Origin: Bradyrhizobium sp. CCGB12
Lineage (GTDB): Bacteria > Pseudomonadota > Alphaproteobacteria > Rhizobiales > Xanthobacteraceae
Length of the DNA stretch: 64,000 bases
Direction of reading: 5' to 3'
Assembly (NCBI RefSeq): GCF_024199845.1
Contig: NZ_JANADO010000001.1
Location: 2,108,001 to 2,172,000 of the forward strand
The notes under the pieces are model-generated. The model ran no database searches. It worked only from the letters and a program-made list of their open reading frames with translations, and was not told where the DNA came from. A program made the translations under genes and the position numbers. Of the stretch, positions 52,589 through 61,314 are shown piece after piece. Each line of letters opens with the position of its first letter. The stretch's first letter is position 1.

Positions 52589-53347
52589 ATGCACATAGCG
52601 AAGCCAATTTTGATTGCACTTTTAGCAATCGCCTCAGTCTCCGCAGCCCACGCCCAGTCGCTCCCCGGCGGATTCGTGTACCTGCGCGACATCGACCCCG
52701 GCATCATCCAGGACATCCGCTACGCCACCTCGAACAATTTCGTCGGCCGTCCGCTCGCCGGCTACGGCGCCGGCGAATGCGTGGTGAAGCGCGAGGTGGG
52801 GCTGCGGCTGAAGGCGGTCCAGGCGGAGCTCGCGGCTCGAAATCTCTCGCTCAAGATGTTCGACTGCTACCGGCCCGCGCGGGCCTCGCTCGACATGGTG
52901 AAGTGGTCGCAGAACGGCCATGAGACCGCGGCCGAGCGGCGCTACAATCCAAAGATCCCGAAGACCGAGTTGTTTCGGCTTGGCTACATCGCGAGCCGTT
53001 CGCAGCATTCGACCGGGGCGGCGCTCGATCTCACTCTGGTCGATCTCAAGGCTGACAATTCCGCCAAATATGATCCATCAAAACCTTATGCCGATTGCAC
53101 GGCGCCGTTCCAGGCGCGGGCGCCCGAAGGCAGCGTCGACATGGGCACCGGCTACGACTGTACCGACGTGAAAGGGCATACCGCTGCACCATCGATCAAT
53201 CCGGAGCAGCGCGGCTGGCGCAAGCGGTTGGTGGCTGCGATGGCCAGGCAAGGCTTTGTGAACTATTCGAAGGAGTGGTGGCACTTTTCTTTGCCGGGGG
53301 CGGGAGGGGCGGCCTATGATTTCCCGATCCAGCCGCGGCGGAACTAA
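52589..53347 (+). CDS. Exported D-alanyl-D-alanine dipeptidase-like M15 peptidase
   Basis: 252 aa. Signal peptide HIAKPILIALLAIASVSAAHA. VanX/DdpX-type M15D fold: GFVYLRDIDPGIIQDIRYATSNNFVGRPLAGY, DCYRPARA, zinc His/Asp in SRSQHSTGAALDLTLVD, and the catalytic SKEWWHFSLPG (Glu and His). Cleaves D-Ala-D-Ala from peptidoglycan turnover in the periplasm; in non-producers of glycopeptides this is a nutrient or recycling role. ATG 52589 is supported by the signal peptide; longer frames run through the repeat. Confidence 0.92.
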   Translation: MHIAKPILIALLAIASVSAAHAQSLPGGFVYLRDIDPGIIQDIRYATSNNFVGRPLAGYGAGECVVKREVGLRLKAVQAELAARNLSLKMFDCYRPARASLDMVKWSQNGHETAAERRYNPKIPKTELFRLGYIASRSQHSTGAALDLTLVDLKADNSAKYDPSKPYADCTAPFQARAPEGSVDMGTGYDCTDVKGHTAAPSINPEQRGWRKRLVAAMARQGFVNYSKEWWHFSLPGAGGAAYDFPIQPRRN

Positions 53348-53368
53348 GGTCCGGTCCGAGGAAGCATC

Positions 53369-55012
53369 ATGACCCAGCCGAGCTTTGCGACCCATGAGGT
53401 CTTCAACCAGTCGCCGCCGTTCGAGGATATCGACCTCTTCGCCGTGGATCGGCCGCTGATCGAGGCGGTCAGGGCCAATGGCGGCGCTGCGGCGGAGCGT
53501 GAGCTGTCGGAGTTCGGCAAGCACTGGGGCTCGGCGGCAATGGCCGATCGCGGGCGCGCCGCGAACGAGAACACGCCCAAACTGCGCGGCTTCGATGCCA
53601 AGGGCAATCGCCGCGACCAGGTCGAGTTTCATCCCGCCTATCATGAGCTGATGGCGCACAGTGCGCATGCCGGCGTGCACAATTCGACGTGGACCGCGGA
53701 TGGAAGACCTGCAGGCGATGCCGCCGAGGTCATTCGCGCGGCAAGATTCTACATGGCTTCGCAGGTCGAGACCGGTCATCTCTGTCCGATCACGATGACG
53801 CGCGCCTCGGTGGCCGCGCTAGCGATGCAGCCGGAACTGCTCGGCAAGGTGATGCCGGTGCTGTCGGCGAAGAGTTATGATCCCGGCTTCGCGCCCTGGT
53901 GGGAAAAGCGCGGCATGACGCTTGGCATGGGGATGACCGAGAAGCAGGGCGGCACCGACGTCCGCGCCAACATGACCCGTGCGGTGCGCGACGGAAGCGC
54001 CTATCGCATCACCGGCCACAAATGGTTCATGTCGGCGCCGATGTGCGATGCGTTCCTGGTGCTGGCGCAGGCGGAGAACGGCCTGACCTGCTTCTTCATG
54101 CCGCGCTTTGCACCGGATGGCTCGGTGAACGCGATCCAGTTCCAGCGGCTGAAAGACAAGCTCGGCAACCGTTCCAATGCGTCGTCCGAAGTGGAGTTCG
54201 TCGGCGCCTATGCCGAAGCGGTGGGCGAGGAGGGCAAGGGTATTCGCACCATCATCCAGATGGTGCAGCTGACGCGGCAGGATTGTGCGATCGCCTCCGT
54301 CGGCCTGATGCGCTCGGGGCTCGCACATGCGCTGCATCACGCCCGTCACCGCAGCGTGTTCCAGAAGCATCTCGCCGTCCAGCCCTTGATGCAGGCGGTG
54401 CTGTCGGACATGGCGCTGCATGTCGAGGCGAGCACAGCCCTGGTGATGCGGCTCTGCCGCGCCTTCGATCGCACGCCGCAGGATACGGCAGAGGCCGCCT
54501 ATATGCGGCTGCTGACGCCCGCGATCAAATACTGGACCTGCAAGAGTGCGCCGCCGTTCCTCTTCGAGGCGATGGAGTGCCTCGGCGGCAACGGCTATGT
54601 CGAGGACGGCATTCTGGCGCGCCACTATCGCGAGTCGCCGGTCAACGCGATCTGGGAGGGCTCGGGCAACGTCATGTGCCTCGACGTGCTCCGCGCGCTC
54701 TCGCGCGAGCCGGAAGCGGCAATGGCGGTGCTGCAATCGCTGGCGGCCGAGACCAAGGGACTGCCGGGAGCAGGCGAGGCGGCCAGCTTCATCGGCAAGA
54801 CCTTTCGCCGGGCCGACGGCGAGCGCGTCGCGCGGCTTGCGGTCGAGAAGCTGGCGCTGCTTGCGGCGGCTGCGGCGCTGAACGGAGTGTCTCCGCACAA
54901 TGCCGAACTGTTCGCGAGCACGCGTCTCGCTGCCAATCACGCCGGCATGTACGGCGCGGTGGAGCTGGACAGTGGCGACGTGCGCGCGCTGCTGGAGAGG
55001 GCACTGCCGTGA
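53369..55012 (+). CDS. aidB: AidB-like acyl-CoA dehydrogenase
   Basis: 547 aa, long like AidB rather than the 380-aa typical ACAD. N-terminal extra domain TQPSFATHEVFNQSPPFEDIDLF. FAD-binding MGMTEKQGGTDVRANMT, ITGHKWFMSAPMCDAFLVLAQ, KLGNRSNASSEVEF, and C-terminal ECLGGNGYVEDGILARHYRESPVNAIWEGSGNVMCLDVLRAL (acid base region). E. coli AidB is linked to the adaptive response to alkylation and binds DNA. GAGGAAG precedes the start. Follows the dipeptidase by 21 nt, possibly one transcript. Confidence 0.92.
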   Translation: MTQPSFATHEVFNQSPPFEDIDLFAVDRPLIEAVRANGGAAAERELSEFGKHWGSAAMADRGRAANENTPKLRGFDAKGNRRDQVEFHPAYHELMAHSAHAGVHNSTWTADGRPAGDAAEVIRAARFYMASQVETGHLCPITMTRASVAALAMQPELLGKVMPVLSAKSYDPGFAPWWEKRGMTLGMGMTEKQGGTDVRANMTRAVRDGSAYRITGHKWFMSAPMCDAFLVLAQAENGLTCFFMPRFAPDGSVNAIQFQRLKDKLGNRSNASSEVEFVGAYAEAVGEEGKGIRTIIQMVQLTRQDCAIASVGLMRSGLAHALHHARHRSVFQKHLAVQPLMQAVLSDMALHVEASTALVMRLCRAFDRTPQDTAEAAYMRLLTPAIKYWTCKSAPPFLFEAMECLGGNGYVEDGILARHYRESPVNAIWEGSGNVMCLDVLRALSREPEAAMAVLQSLAAETKGLPGAGEAASFIGKTFRRADGERVARLAVEKLALLAAAAALNGVSPHNAELFASTRLAANHAGMYGAVELDSGDVRALLERALP

Positions 55013-55033
55013 GTGGGCAGGCTGTATTCAGAC

Positions 55034-55121
55034 TGTCATGGCCGGGCTTGACCCGGCCATCCACGTCTTGTTGTGCGGCACGAGGAGCGTGGATGCCCGG
55101 GACAAGCCCGGGCATGACGAC
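55034..55121. repeat. Palindromic intergenic repeat, family D
   Basis: About 88 bp: TGTCATGGCCGGGCTTGACCC..CCATCCACG pairs with CGTGGATGCCCGGGACAAGCC..GGGCATGACGA. A distinct arm sequence (GGCCGGGCTTGACCCGGCCAT), another common rhizobial intergenic element. Between aidB and the CPBP gene. Confidence 0.8.
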
Positions 55122-55158
55122 CTCTCGATAGTTTCCGCTACCCAATGAAAGCCTTCTG

Positions 55159-55923
55159 ATGGATTCCCTCAATCCCGACCATCCGCCGCTGACCGTGACG
55201 CCTGCGACGCCGCGCGTCTGGATGTTCTGGGGCACGGCGCTGTGGGGCCTCCTCATCTTCGCCGCGATGTTCGTCGGGCAGATCGGCGCGATCGTTCTGC
55301 TGGTGGCGCAGCGTGGTCTGCCGATGAACCTCGCCTCGCTGCAACTCGTCGGCCAGGAGCCCCAGGCGCTCGCGCTGTCGGTCGCCATGGGTCTGCCGGC
55401 GACGTTGGCCGCGGTCTGGCTCGCCATTCGCATCAAGAAGGCGTCCTTCGTCGATTATCTCGCACTGCATTGGCCGTCCTGGAAGCAGCTGCTGTTCGGC
55501 GTCATCGGCCTCATCCTGATCGTGGTGGCCTGGGAGACGATGTCGCGCGCACTCGGCCGCGAGGCGACGCCGGGCTTCATGACCGATCTCTTGAAATCGG
55601 GCCGCGACAAGGGTGCAGCCCTGCTGTTGCTGTTCGCCTTCAGCGTGGCGGCGCCGATGTCGGAGGAAGTCCTGGCGCGGGGCTTCCTCTATCGCGGCTG
55701 GTCGGAAAGCTTCCTGCGTGTGCCCGGCGCGATCCTGCTGTCGTCGCTGGTGTGGACGATCGTGCATTTGCAGTACGATCTGTACTTCCTCGCCGAGGTC
55801 TTCTGCATCGGATTGTGGTTCGGTTACATGCGCTACCGCGCCAATTCGCTCTGGCTCACGATCGTGCTGCACGCGCTGAACAATTTGACGGCGGTGGTGC
55901 TGACGATGTGGCTGGGAATCTGA
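55159..55923 (+). CDS. CPBP-family intramembrane metalloprotease
   Basis: 254 aa with about seven hydrophobic helices. The Abi/CAAX-protease motifs are SEEVLARGFLYRGW (EE-x3-R) and WTIVHLQYDLYFL (His plus Asp), with a third His in VLHALNNLTAV. In bacteria these Rce1-like proteins cleave within the membrane, some for bacteriocin self-protection. No bacteriocin cluster is near. It ends directly against the stop of the convergent AEC gene. Confidence 0.9.
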   Translation: MDSLNPDHPPLTVTPATPRVWMFWGTALWGLLIFAAMFVGQIGAIVLLVAQRGLPMNLASLQLVGQEPQALALSVAMGLPATLAAVWLAIRIKKASFVDYLALHWPSWKQLLFGVIGLILIVVAWETMSRALGREATPGFMTDLLKSGRDKGAALLLLFAFSVAAPMSEEVLARGFLYRGWSESFLRVPGAILLSSLVWTIVHLQYDLYFLAEVFCIGLWFGYMRYRANSLWLTIVLHALNNLTAVVLTMWLGI

Positions 55924-56847
55924 TCAGGCCGCCAGCGCGATCGCGACCGGCATCGTCACGGCGGCGAAGATCGTCTGCAGCGTGATGATCTGCGCCAGCA
56001 GCGGCGCATCGCCGCCCATCTGGCGGGCCATGACATAGGCGCTGGACGACGTCGGCACCGCCGAGCAGATCGCCACGATCGCCAGGCTGTTGCCGGACAA
56101 CCCGAACCAGACGCCGAGTCCCATTGCGAGCGCGGGCATCAGCACGAGCTTGAAGACGACGCCGATGGCCGCGCCCAGGCTCGGGCGCAAAAGGCCATTG
56201 AGATGCAGGCCGGCACCGGTGACGAGCAGCCCGATCGCCAGCGAGGAGCGGCTCAGCGCGTCGGCCACGTCATGCCAGATCTTCGGCAGCGGCAGGTGCA
56301 GCAGGTTGACGGCGAGCCCTATCACGCAGGCCCAGATCAGCGGATTGCGGATCACCGTCATCACGATCGTACGTACGGACTGCTTTTCGGGCGCGGCGTA
56401 ATGGGCGAGCACCACGACGCTCAACACATTGACCAGGGGAATGATCGCGACCATCGCCACGGAGGCGAGCGCCAGTCCGACATTGCCGAACATGTTGGCG
56501 GCGACCGACAGCCCGACGAAGGTCTGCCAGCGCGTTGCGCCCTGGAAGATCGAGGTGAAGGCGGGGCCGTCGATGCCGAGCCGCGCCAAGGCGGGGCGCA
56601 GCGCGAGGCACAACAGCGACATCGCGAGCGCCGACAGCAGCAGGGCGCCGCCGACACCGGCGACCGGCACCTCGGAGAGGTCGGCCTTCACCAGAGTCTG
56701 GATCAGCAACATCGGAAACAGCACGAAATAGGTCAGCCGCTCCAGCCCGTGCCACTGCGTGTCGAGCCGCATCAGGCTGCGCTTCAGCACGATGCCGAGC
56801 ACGATGAGGATGAAGACCGGCAGCAGCGCTGCGATCACGACGGGCAT
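55924..56847 (-). CDS. AEC-family (auxin efflux carrier) transporter
   Basis: 307 aa, about ten helices: VIAALLPVFILIVLGIVLKRSL, YFVLFPMLLIQTLVKADL, MFGNVGLALASVAMVAIIPLVNV, NPLIWACVIGLAVNLLHLPLPKIW, GLLVTGAGLHLNGLLRP. Typical AEC malonate/auxin-type carrier. The N-terminal end lies 3 nt after the ruvX stop, so it is co-transcribed with ruvX, though no functional link is known. Substrate unknown. Confidence 0.9.
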   Translation of the reverse strand: MPVVIAALLPVFILIVLGIVLKRSLMRLDTQWHGLERLTYFVLFPMLLIQTLVKADLSEVPVAGVGGALLLSALAMSLLCLALRPALARLGIDGPAFTSIFQGATRWQTFVGLSVAANMFGNVGLALASVAMVAIIPLVNVLSVVVLAHYAAPEKQSVRTIVMTVIRNPLIWACVIGLAVNLLHLPLPKIWHDVADALSRSSLAIGLLVTGAGLHLNGLLRPSLGAAIGVVFKLVLMPALAMGLGVWFGLSGNSLAIVAICSAVPTSSSAYVMARQMGGDAPLLAQIITLQTIFAAVTMPVAIALAA

Positions 56848-56850
56848 GGA

Positions 56851-57342
56851 TCAGTCGATCCCCGGGCTGGCGCGAAGATTGGCGAGCCGGTCGAGCGCGC
56901 CTTGCAGGATGAAGATCGCGGCGTGCTCGTCGATCACCTCGGCGCGCTTGGCGCGGCTGACGTCCATGCCGATCAGCTCGCGCTCGACCGCCGCGGTCGA
57001 GAGGCGCTCGTCCCAGAGGCCAATGGGGAGCGCAGTCAGCCCGGCAAGATTGCGGGCGAACGCGCGGGTGGATTGCGCGCGCGGGCCCTCGCTGCCGTCC
57101 ATGTTGATGGGCAAGCCCAGCACGAAACCGGCTGCCTTGCGCTCGGCCGCGATCGCGAGAAGGCGAGCGGCATCCTGCTTGAAGGCCTTGCGCTGGATCG
57201 TCTCGACGCCGGTGGCCAACCGCCGGTCGGGATCGGAGACGGCAACGCCGATGGTTTTTGTACCGAGGTCGAGCCCGATCAGGGCGCCGCGCGCGGGCCA
57301 GTGGGTTGCAGCATCGACGAGAGACAGGATAAGAGCCGGCAT
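56851..57342 (-). CDS. ruvX: Putative pre-16S rRNA nuclease / Holliday junction resolvase
   Basis: 163 aa YqgF/RuvX RNase H-like fold: [34 protein letters not shown] (first catalytic Asp), [50 protein letters not shown] (Glu), and [14 protein letters not shown] (final Asp). The family matures the 5' end of 16S rRNA and was earlier annotated as a Holliday junction resolvase. Upstream gene of ruvX-AEC. Its place near pyrB and gatCA is conserved in Rhizobiales. Confidence 0.94.
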   Translation of the reverse strand: MPALILSLVDAATHWPARGALIGLDLGTKTIGVAVSDPDRRLATGVETIQRKAFKQDAARLLAIAAERKAAGFVLGLPINMDGSEGPRAQSTRAFARNLAGLTALPIGLWDERLSTAAVERELIGMDVSRAKRAEVIDEHAAIFILQGALDRLANLRASPGID

Positions 57343-57388
57343 GGCCTAAGCGCATATCATGCGTCGAGCTGCGGAGTGAACCCTGGAC

Positions 57389-57601
57389 ATGGATGCACTG
57401 ACACTATTCGGCCTGTTTGCCGTGACGGCGATGCTGGTCTGCTATGCGCTGGAAGACCGCAGCCATTGGTTCGTGCTGCTCTTCGCCGTTTCGTGCGCGC
57501 TCGGCTCGGCCTATGGCTTCCTGCAGGGCGCCTGGCCATTCGGCCTCGTCGAGGCGATCTGGGCTCTGGTGGCGCTGCGGCGGTGGCACCGCAAAGCGTA
57601 G
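57389..57601 (+). CDS. Small conserved membrane protein
   Basis: 70 aa, two or three helices: ALTLFGLFAVTAMLVCYALED, WFVLLFAVSCALGSAYGFLQ, and FGLVEAIWALVALRRWH. Function unknown; similar 70-aa proteins lie next to ruvX in Bradyrhizobium. GGAG lies about 12 nt before the ATG. Divergent from ruvX with a 46-bp gap. Following 57602-57921 has no gene apart from a promoter for the protease-nuclease gene. Confidence 0.75.
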   Translation: MDALTLFGLFAVTAMLVCYALEDRSHWFVLLFAVSCALGSAYGFLQGAWPFGLVEAIWALVALRRWHRKA

Positions 57602-57752
57602 CGACGGACGCTCGTCTTCGGACTTGTCTCTCAGAGGCGCTTTCAAAATCGTGATCGCCGCGCCTGCGAGAACATCGATCATTTGTTGCGTAGCTCACAC
57701 AAGCAAAGCGCGTCCCATGACATGATGTCGCGCGCGGGGCGATCGGCATCGA

Positions 57753-57781
57753 TTGACGCCTAGGTTGTAGCGCGATAGGTT
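57753..57781 (+). promoter_or_regulatory. Possible sigma-70 promoter for the protease-nuclease gene
   Basis: TTGACG (57753-57758), a 17-bp spacer and TAGGTT (57776-57781), 140 bp before the ATG at 57922. The -10 matches only 3 of 6 consensus bases. The rest of the 320-bp gap shows no other feature. Confidence 0.35.
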
Positions 57782-57921
57782 TATCGTGCTAAAGTAGTGG
57801 GGGCATCGACCCCGATTTTTGAACAATCATTGGTAGTGACGGTGGTTCGACCGCACTGCAGCCTTGGCGCGATTTTCAGCGTCCACGCGTCGATATTCAT
57901 CCGAATTTTCGAGAGGTCATC

Positions 57922-60133
57922 ATGTTCATCAAGCCAAGCCTGATCGCGGGCTCAGAACGGCGATTCAAGCAAGCCGAGTTTTCACCGGAAGCCTTGAACC
58001 GAAAACTGGGCGACGGCCCGATCGAGATGTCGGTCGAGAAGAAGCGCCTGCGGCAACGCCAGCTCCTTGCCGAAACACGCGACGTGCAGGCCGCCGAGAT
58101 CGGCCTCGAGCGGATCATTCAGGGCAACGATCTCGACAGCATCAACTATCTCGCCAAGGGTACGGCCGCCGCGCGGCCGATCTGTCGCATCCAGCTCCGG
58201 GACCTCAGGTCAAATCTGCTCGGCTATGGCTCGGGCTTTCTGATCGGGCCCGGCCTGCTGCTGACGAACCATCACGTTTTCGGCAAGCCGGCCGACGCAG
58301 CCAATTCGATCGCCGATTTCAATTACGAGCTGGACATTTCGGGACAAGAGTGCGTGCCGGTCAGATTTGGATTCGAGCCGCGCAAGTTCTTCTACACCAA
58401 TGATAGGCTGGATTTCTCGATCGTCGCGGTGGCACCGACCTCGCTGTCAGGCGACGAACACCTCGAGGATTGGGGATGGTTGCCGCTGAGCGGCGCGCCC
58501 GGCAAGGCCGACCCGGGCGAGTACCTCACCATCGTCCAGCATCCCAGCGGGCAGATGAAGCAGGTCTGCGTCCGCGAGAACAAGCTGCTCAAATATGTCG
58601 GCGACTTCCTCTGGTACAACACCGATACCACGGCCGGGTCGTCAGGCTCGCCGGCGTTCAACCGCTTCTGGCAGGTGGGTCGCGCTGCACCACAGCGGTG
58701 TGCCGAGGAAAGACGCGCGGGGCCGCACGCTGACCAAGGACGGCAAGGTGTGGGATGCCTCGATGGACGAAACCTCGATCGACTGGATCGCCAACGAAGG
58801 CATCCGGATCAGTGCGATCGTCGCCGACCTCAAGATTTCCGTCGGCTCGCATCCCATGATCAAGCCGGTGCTCGACGAGGAAGAGCCGCCGACCCGGCAC
58901 GAGGTCGACAGAATGCCGCAGCCAGCCGCGGCGGCTCCCTTCGGGGCCAACCTCTGGGTCGAGCAATCCGTCGACGGAACCTCGCTGGTTGTCCCGGTCC
59001 GCGTGCCATTGCCAATGTTCAGGCAGGACATTCCGATGGTGCCGCTCGTTCCTGGCCTCGGAGGCAATGGCGGAGCGCCGAACGGCGGTGTGCAGAATGG
59101 CGGCAAGCCCTTGATCGTTCCACCGGTGGGCCTGTTGCCCCACATCAGTGCGAAGAACGGCCTGCCAATGGAGGCCGTGCATATCGATCAAAGCACGCTG
59201 AAATCGCGGCCAGGCTACAAGGCAAATTTCCTCGGCAGCGGCAAATTCTCAGTTCCCTTGCCGAAAATACCTGCCGCCCTCAAATCCCGGGTTGCGACGT
59301 TGAAGGGAAGCTCCAAGCAGTCCGAGCTGAAATATTTCAACTATAGCGTCGTCATGAATAAGGAGCGCGGGCTCGCCTTCTTCAGCTGCGTGAATATCGA
59401 CGGCGGGCAGCAGCAGGACGTCGGCAAGCGCGAAGGCGATTCCTGGTTGCGCGATCCGCGCATCGACGACGACGCCCAGATCGGCAACGAGTTCTACGGC
59501 AAGCAGGCCACGTTCGAGGCCGACCGCAGCAAGAATCCGTTCGACCGCGGTCATCTTGTCCGCCGCCTCGATGCGACCTGGGGCGACACCGTCGCCGCGG
59601 CCAAGCAGCACGGCGACGATTCCTTCCATTTCACCAATTGCTCGCCTCAGTTCTTCTCGTTCAACCAGGGCAAGCAGCTCTGGGCAGGACTGGAGGATTA
59701 TACGCGCGACGTCCTGCTCGAAGGCGAGGAGAAGGGCATCGTGATGAACGGTCCGGTCTTCGACGGGCCGGATGCCGACGGCTCCGAATTGCCCAATCCG
59801 GCCGGCAGGTCGCACAAGGATCCGAGCTTCGGCGGCGTTCAAATACCGAAATACTTCTGGAAGATCCTGGTTCGACGCGACGACGACGGTCTCAAGGCGG
59901 CAGCATTCCTGATGAGCCAGCGGAAGCTCGTCATGGAGATCGACCGGATTCAGGAGGCGGATCTGCTCGAGCGCATGTCCGAAGAGGACGTCAGCGTCTT
60001 CCAGGTCTCGATCGCGCACCTGACGAAATTGACCAAGCTCGACTTCGGCAATCTCGCCGACGCGGATTCGCACGAGGCGACCTCGGTCGGGCCGCGTCGG
60101 ATCGAGTCCTACGAGGACATTCGACTCAAATAG
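57922..60133 (+). pseudogene. Serine protease-nuclease fusion, split by a 1-nt frameshift
   Basis: The first frame (57922-58677) encodes a chymotrypsin-like protease: His in LLLTNHHVFGK (residue 118), Asp164 (DRLDFSIVAV), Ser241 (TTAGSSGSPAF). Coding then continues in the next frame from 58679 (VALHHSGVPRKD) to 60133, with a long linker and a DNA/RNA non-specific endonuclease domain (NPFDRGHLVRRLDATWG, HFTNCSPQFFSFNQ). One extra G in GGTGGGTC at 58677-58679 explains the switch; without it the product is about 736 aa. GAGAGG lies 5 nt before the ATG; no signal peptide. Real mutation or sequencing error is undecided. Confidence 0.88.
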
Positions 60134-60247
60134 CAGTTCGGTTCGTGGAGCTGCGAAGCCGACGCAGAGGTCGGGTGGGGGCAGCGGTGCGCTCCACAGA
60201 GACACTGCACGACCTCACCCGGATTCCTTGGGCCGGTCTCGTCGGCG

Positions 60248-60324
60248 TCAGCGGATCGCGATCGGGTTGATCATCGCCTGCACGCCGCCGGTCCAGCGCG
60301 GCTGGCCGAGCAGGAGGAAACGTC
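60248..60324 (-). pseudogene. Truncated C-terminus, perhaps of a cyclase-family gene
   Basis: The minus strand reads RRFLLLGQPRWTGGVQAMIN, then PIAIR and a stop. The sequence WTGGV..NPIAI resembles the C-terminus of cyclase / kynurenine-formamidase-like proteins (PF04199). No N-terminal part exists, because the LysR gene ends directly upstream on the same strand. Probably a deletion scar; family tentative. Confidence 0.45.
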
Positions 60325-60327
60325 GCG

Positions 60328-61218
60328 TCAGGCCGCGATCACGTCCTCGTCCTGCTTCAGACATGCGGTAAAACCGCAGAGTGCGCTGGTTTGATGGCCG
60401 GCCCGGCGCTGGATGAAGAGTGTCTCGACGCGCGCGTGCGAGGCACTCAACGTGTGGATCGACACGTTGCCGTTCATCGCGCTGCATTCGACCACCGCGC
60501 GCGGCAGCAGCGTCACGCCCATATCTGCGGCGACGCAGCCGATCATGCCGTCGAGCGTGCCGAGTTCGAAGCGCGCCGCCGAAGGCCAGCCGAATTCGAC
60601 GAATACCTGTTCGAGCCGCTGGCGGTAGGTGCAGCCGGTTCGAAAGACCAGCGCGGTCGGGCCGGACTCCGGCGTGCCGGCGCGCAGCTCGGCCAGCGAG
60701 GCCCAGCGCCGCGCGCTGACCAGCACCAGCTCCTCGCGGAAGGCGCTCGTCGCGACGAGATCGGCATGCGTGATGGGACCCGCGACGAAGGCGCCGTCGA
60801 GCGTGCCGTCGAGCACGGCGGCGACGAGGTCGGCGGTCGGCGCGGTGCGCAAGGAAAGTCGCACTGCGGGAAAGCGGCGATGGAAATCCGCCAGCAGCGG
60901 CGGCAGGCGTACGGCCGCCGTTGTCTCCATCGATCCGATCGCGAGCGGTCCTTTCGGCTCGCCATCGTCACGTGCGGCGAGCAAGGCTTCGCGCGACAGC
61001 GCCGCCATCTTTTGCGCGTAGGGGAGGAGGCGCTTGCCCGCCCCGGTCAGCGTCATGCCGCGCGCGTGGCGCTCGAACAGCGCCGTGCCGATCTCCGCCT
61101 CCAGTGCCTTCACGCGCTGGGTGACGTTCGACTGCACCGTGTTGAGCTCTTCGGCGGCGCGCGTGATGCCGCCGGCGCGGGCGACGGCGGCGAAGGTCTG
61201 GAGATCGCTGAGTTCCAT
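60328..61218 (-). CDS. LysR-family transcriptional regulator
   Basis: 296 aa. N-terminal wHTH MELSDLQTFAAVARAGGITRAAEELNTVQSNVTQRVKALEAEIGTALFERHARGMTLTGAGKRLLPYA. The effector-binding domain follows, with GPLAIGSMETTAAVRLPPLLADFHRRFPAV and IGCVAADMGVTLLPRAVV. Divergent from the nitronate-monooxygenase-family pair across 96 bp, hence its probable regulator. The truncated cyclase-like fragment downstream suggests it once lay beside another catabolic gene. Confidence 0.93.
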   Translation of the reverse strand: MELSDLQTFAAVARAGGITRAAEELNTVQSNVTQRVKALEAEIGTALFERHARGMTLTGAGKRLLPYAQKMAALSREALLAARDDGEPKGPLAIGSMETTAAVRLPPLLADFHRRFPAVRLSLRTAPTADLVAAVLDGTLDGAFVAGPITHADLVATSAFREELVLVSARRWASLAELRAGTPESGPTALVFRTGCTYRQRLEQVFVEFGWPSAARFELGTLDGMIGCVAADMGVTLLPRAVVECSAMNGNVSIHTLSASHARVETLFIQRRAGHQTSALCGFTACLKQDEDVIAA

Positions 61219-61314
61219 GGCCCGTTTCTCTTTTTGAGATGGCAGCGTTCTATAGAATTCAATTTTGAAGAATGCTATTCGCGCCTAATCTTCCTGTCCA
61301 GAGTGGGAGGACCC

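Noticed and set aside
58660..58690. Programmed frameshifting in the protease-nuclease gene
   Set aside because: No slippery heptamer of the usual kind or downstream pseudoknot was evident, and restoring a single base gives an ordinary motif. A mutation or read error is simpler.
60391..61314. Long extension of the first nitronate monooxygenase to 632 aa
   Set aside because: The extension is antisense to the LysR gene; the ATG at 61315 with GGGAGG begins the FMN-barrel homology.
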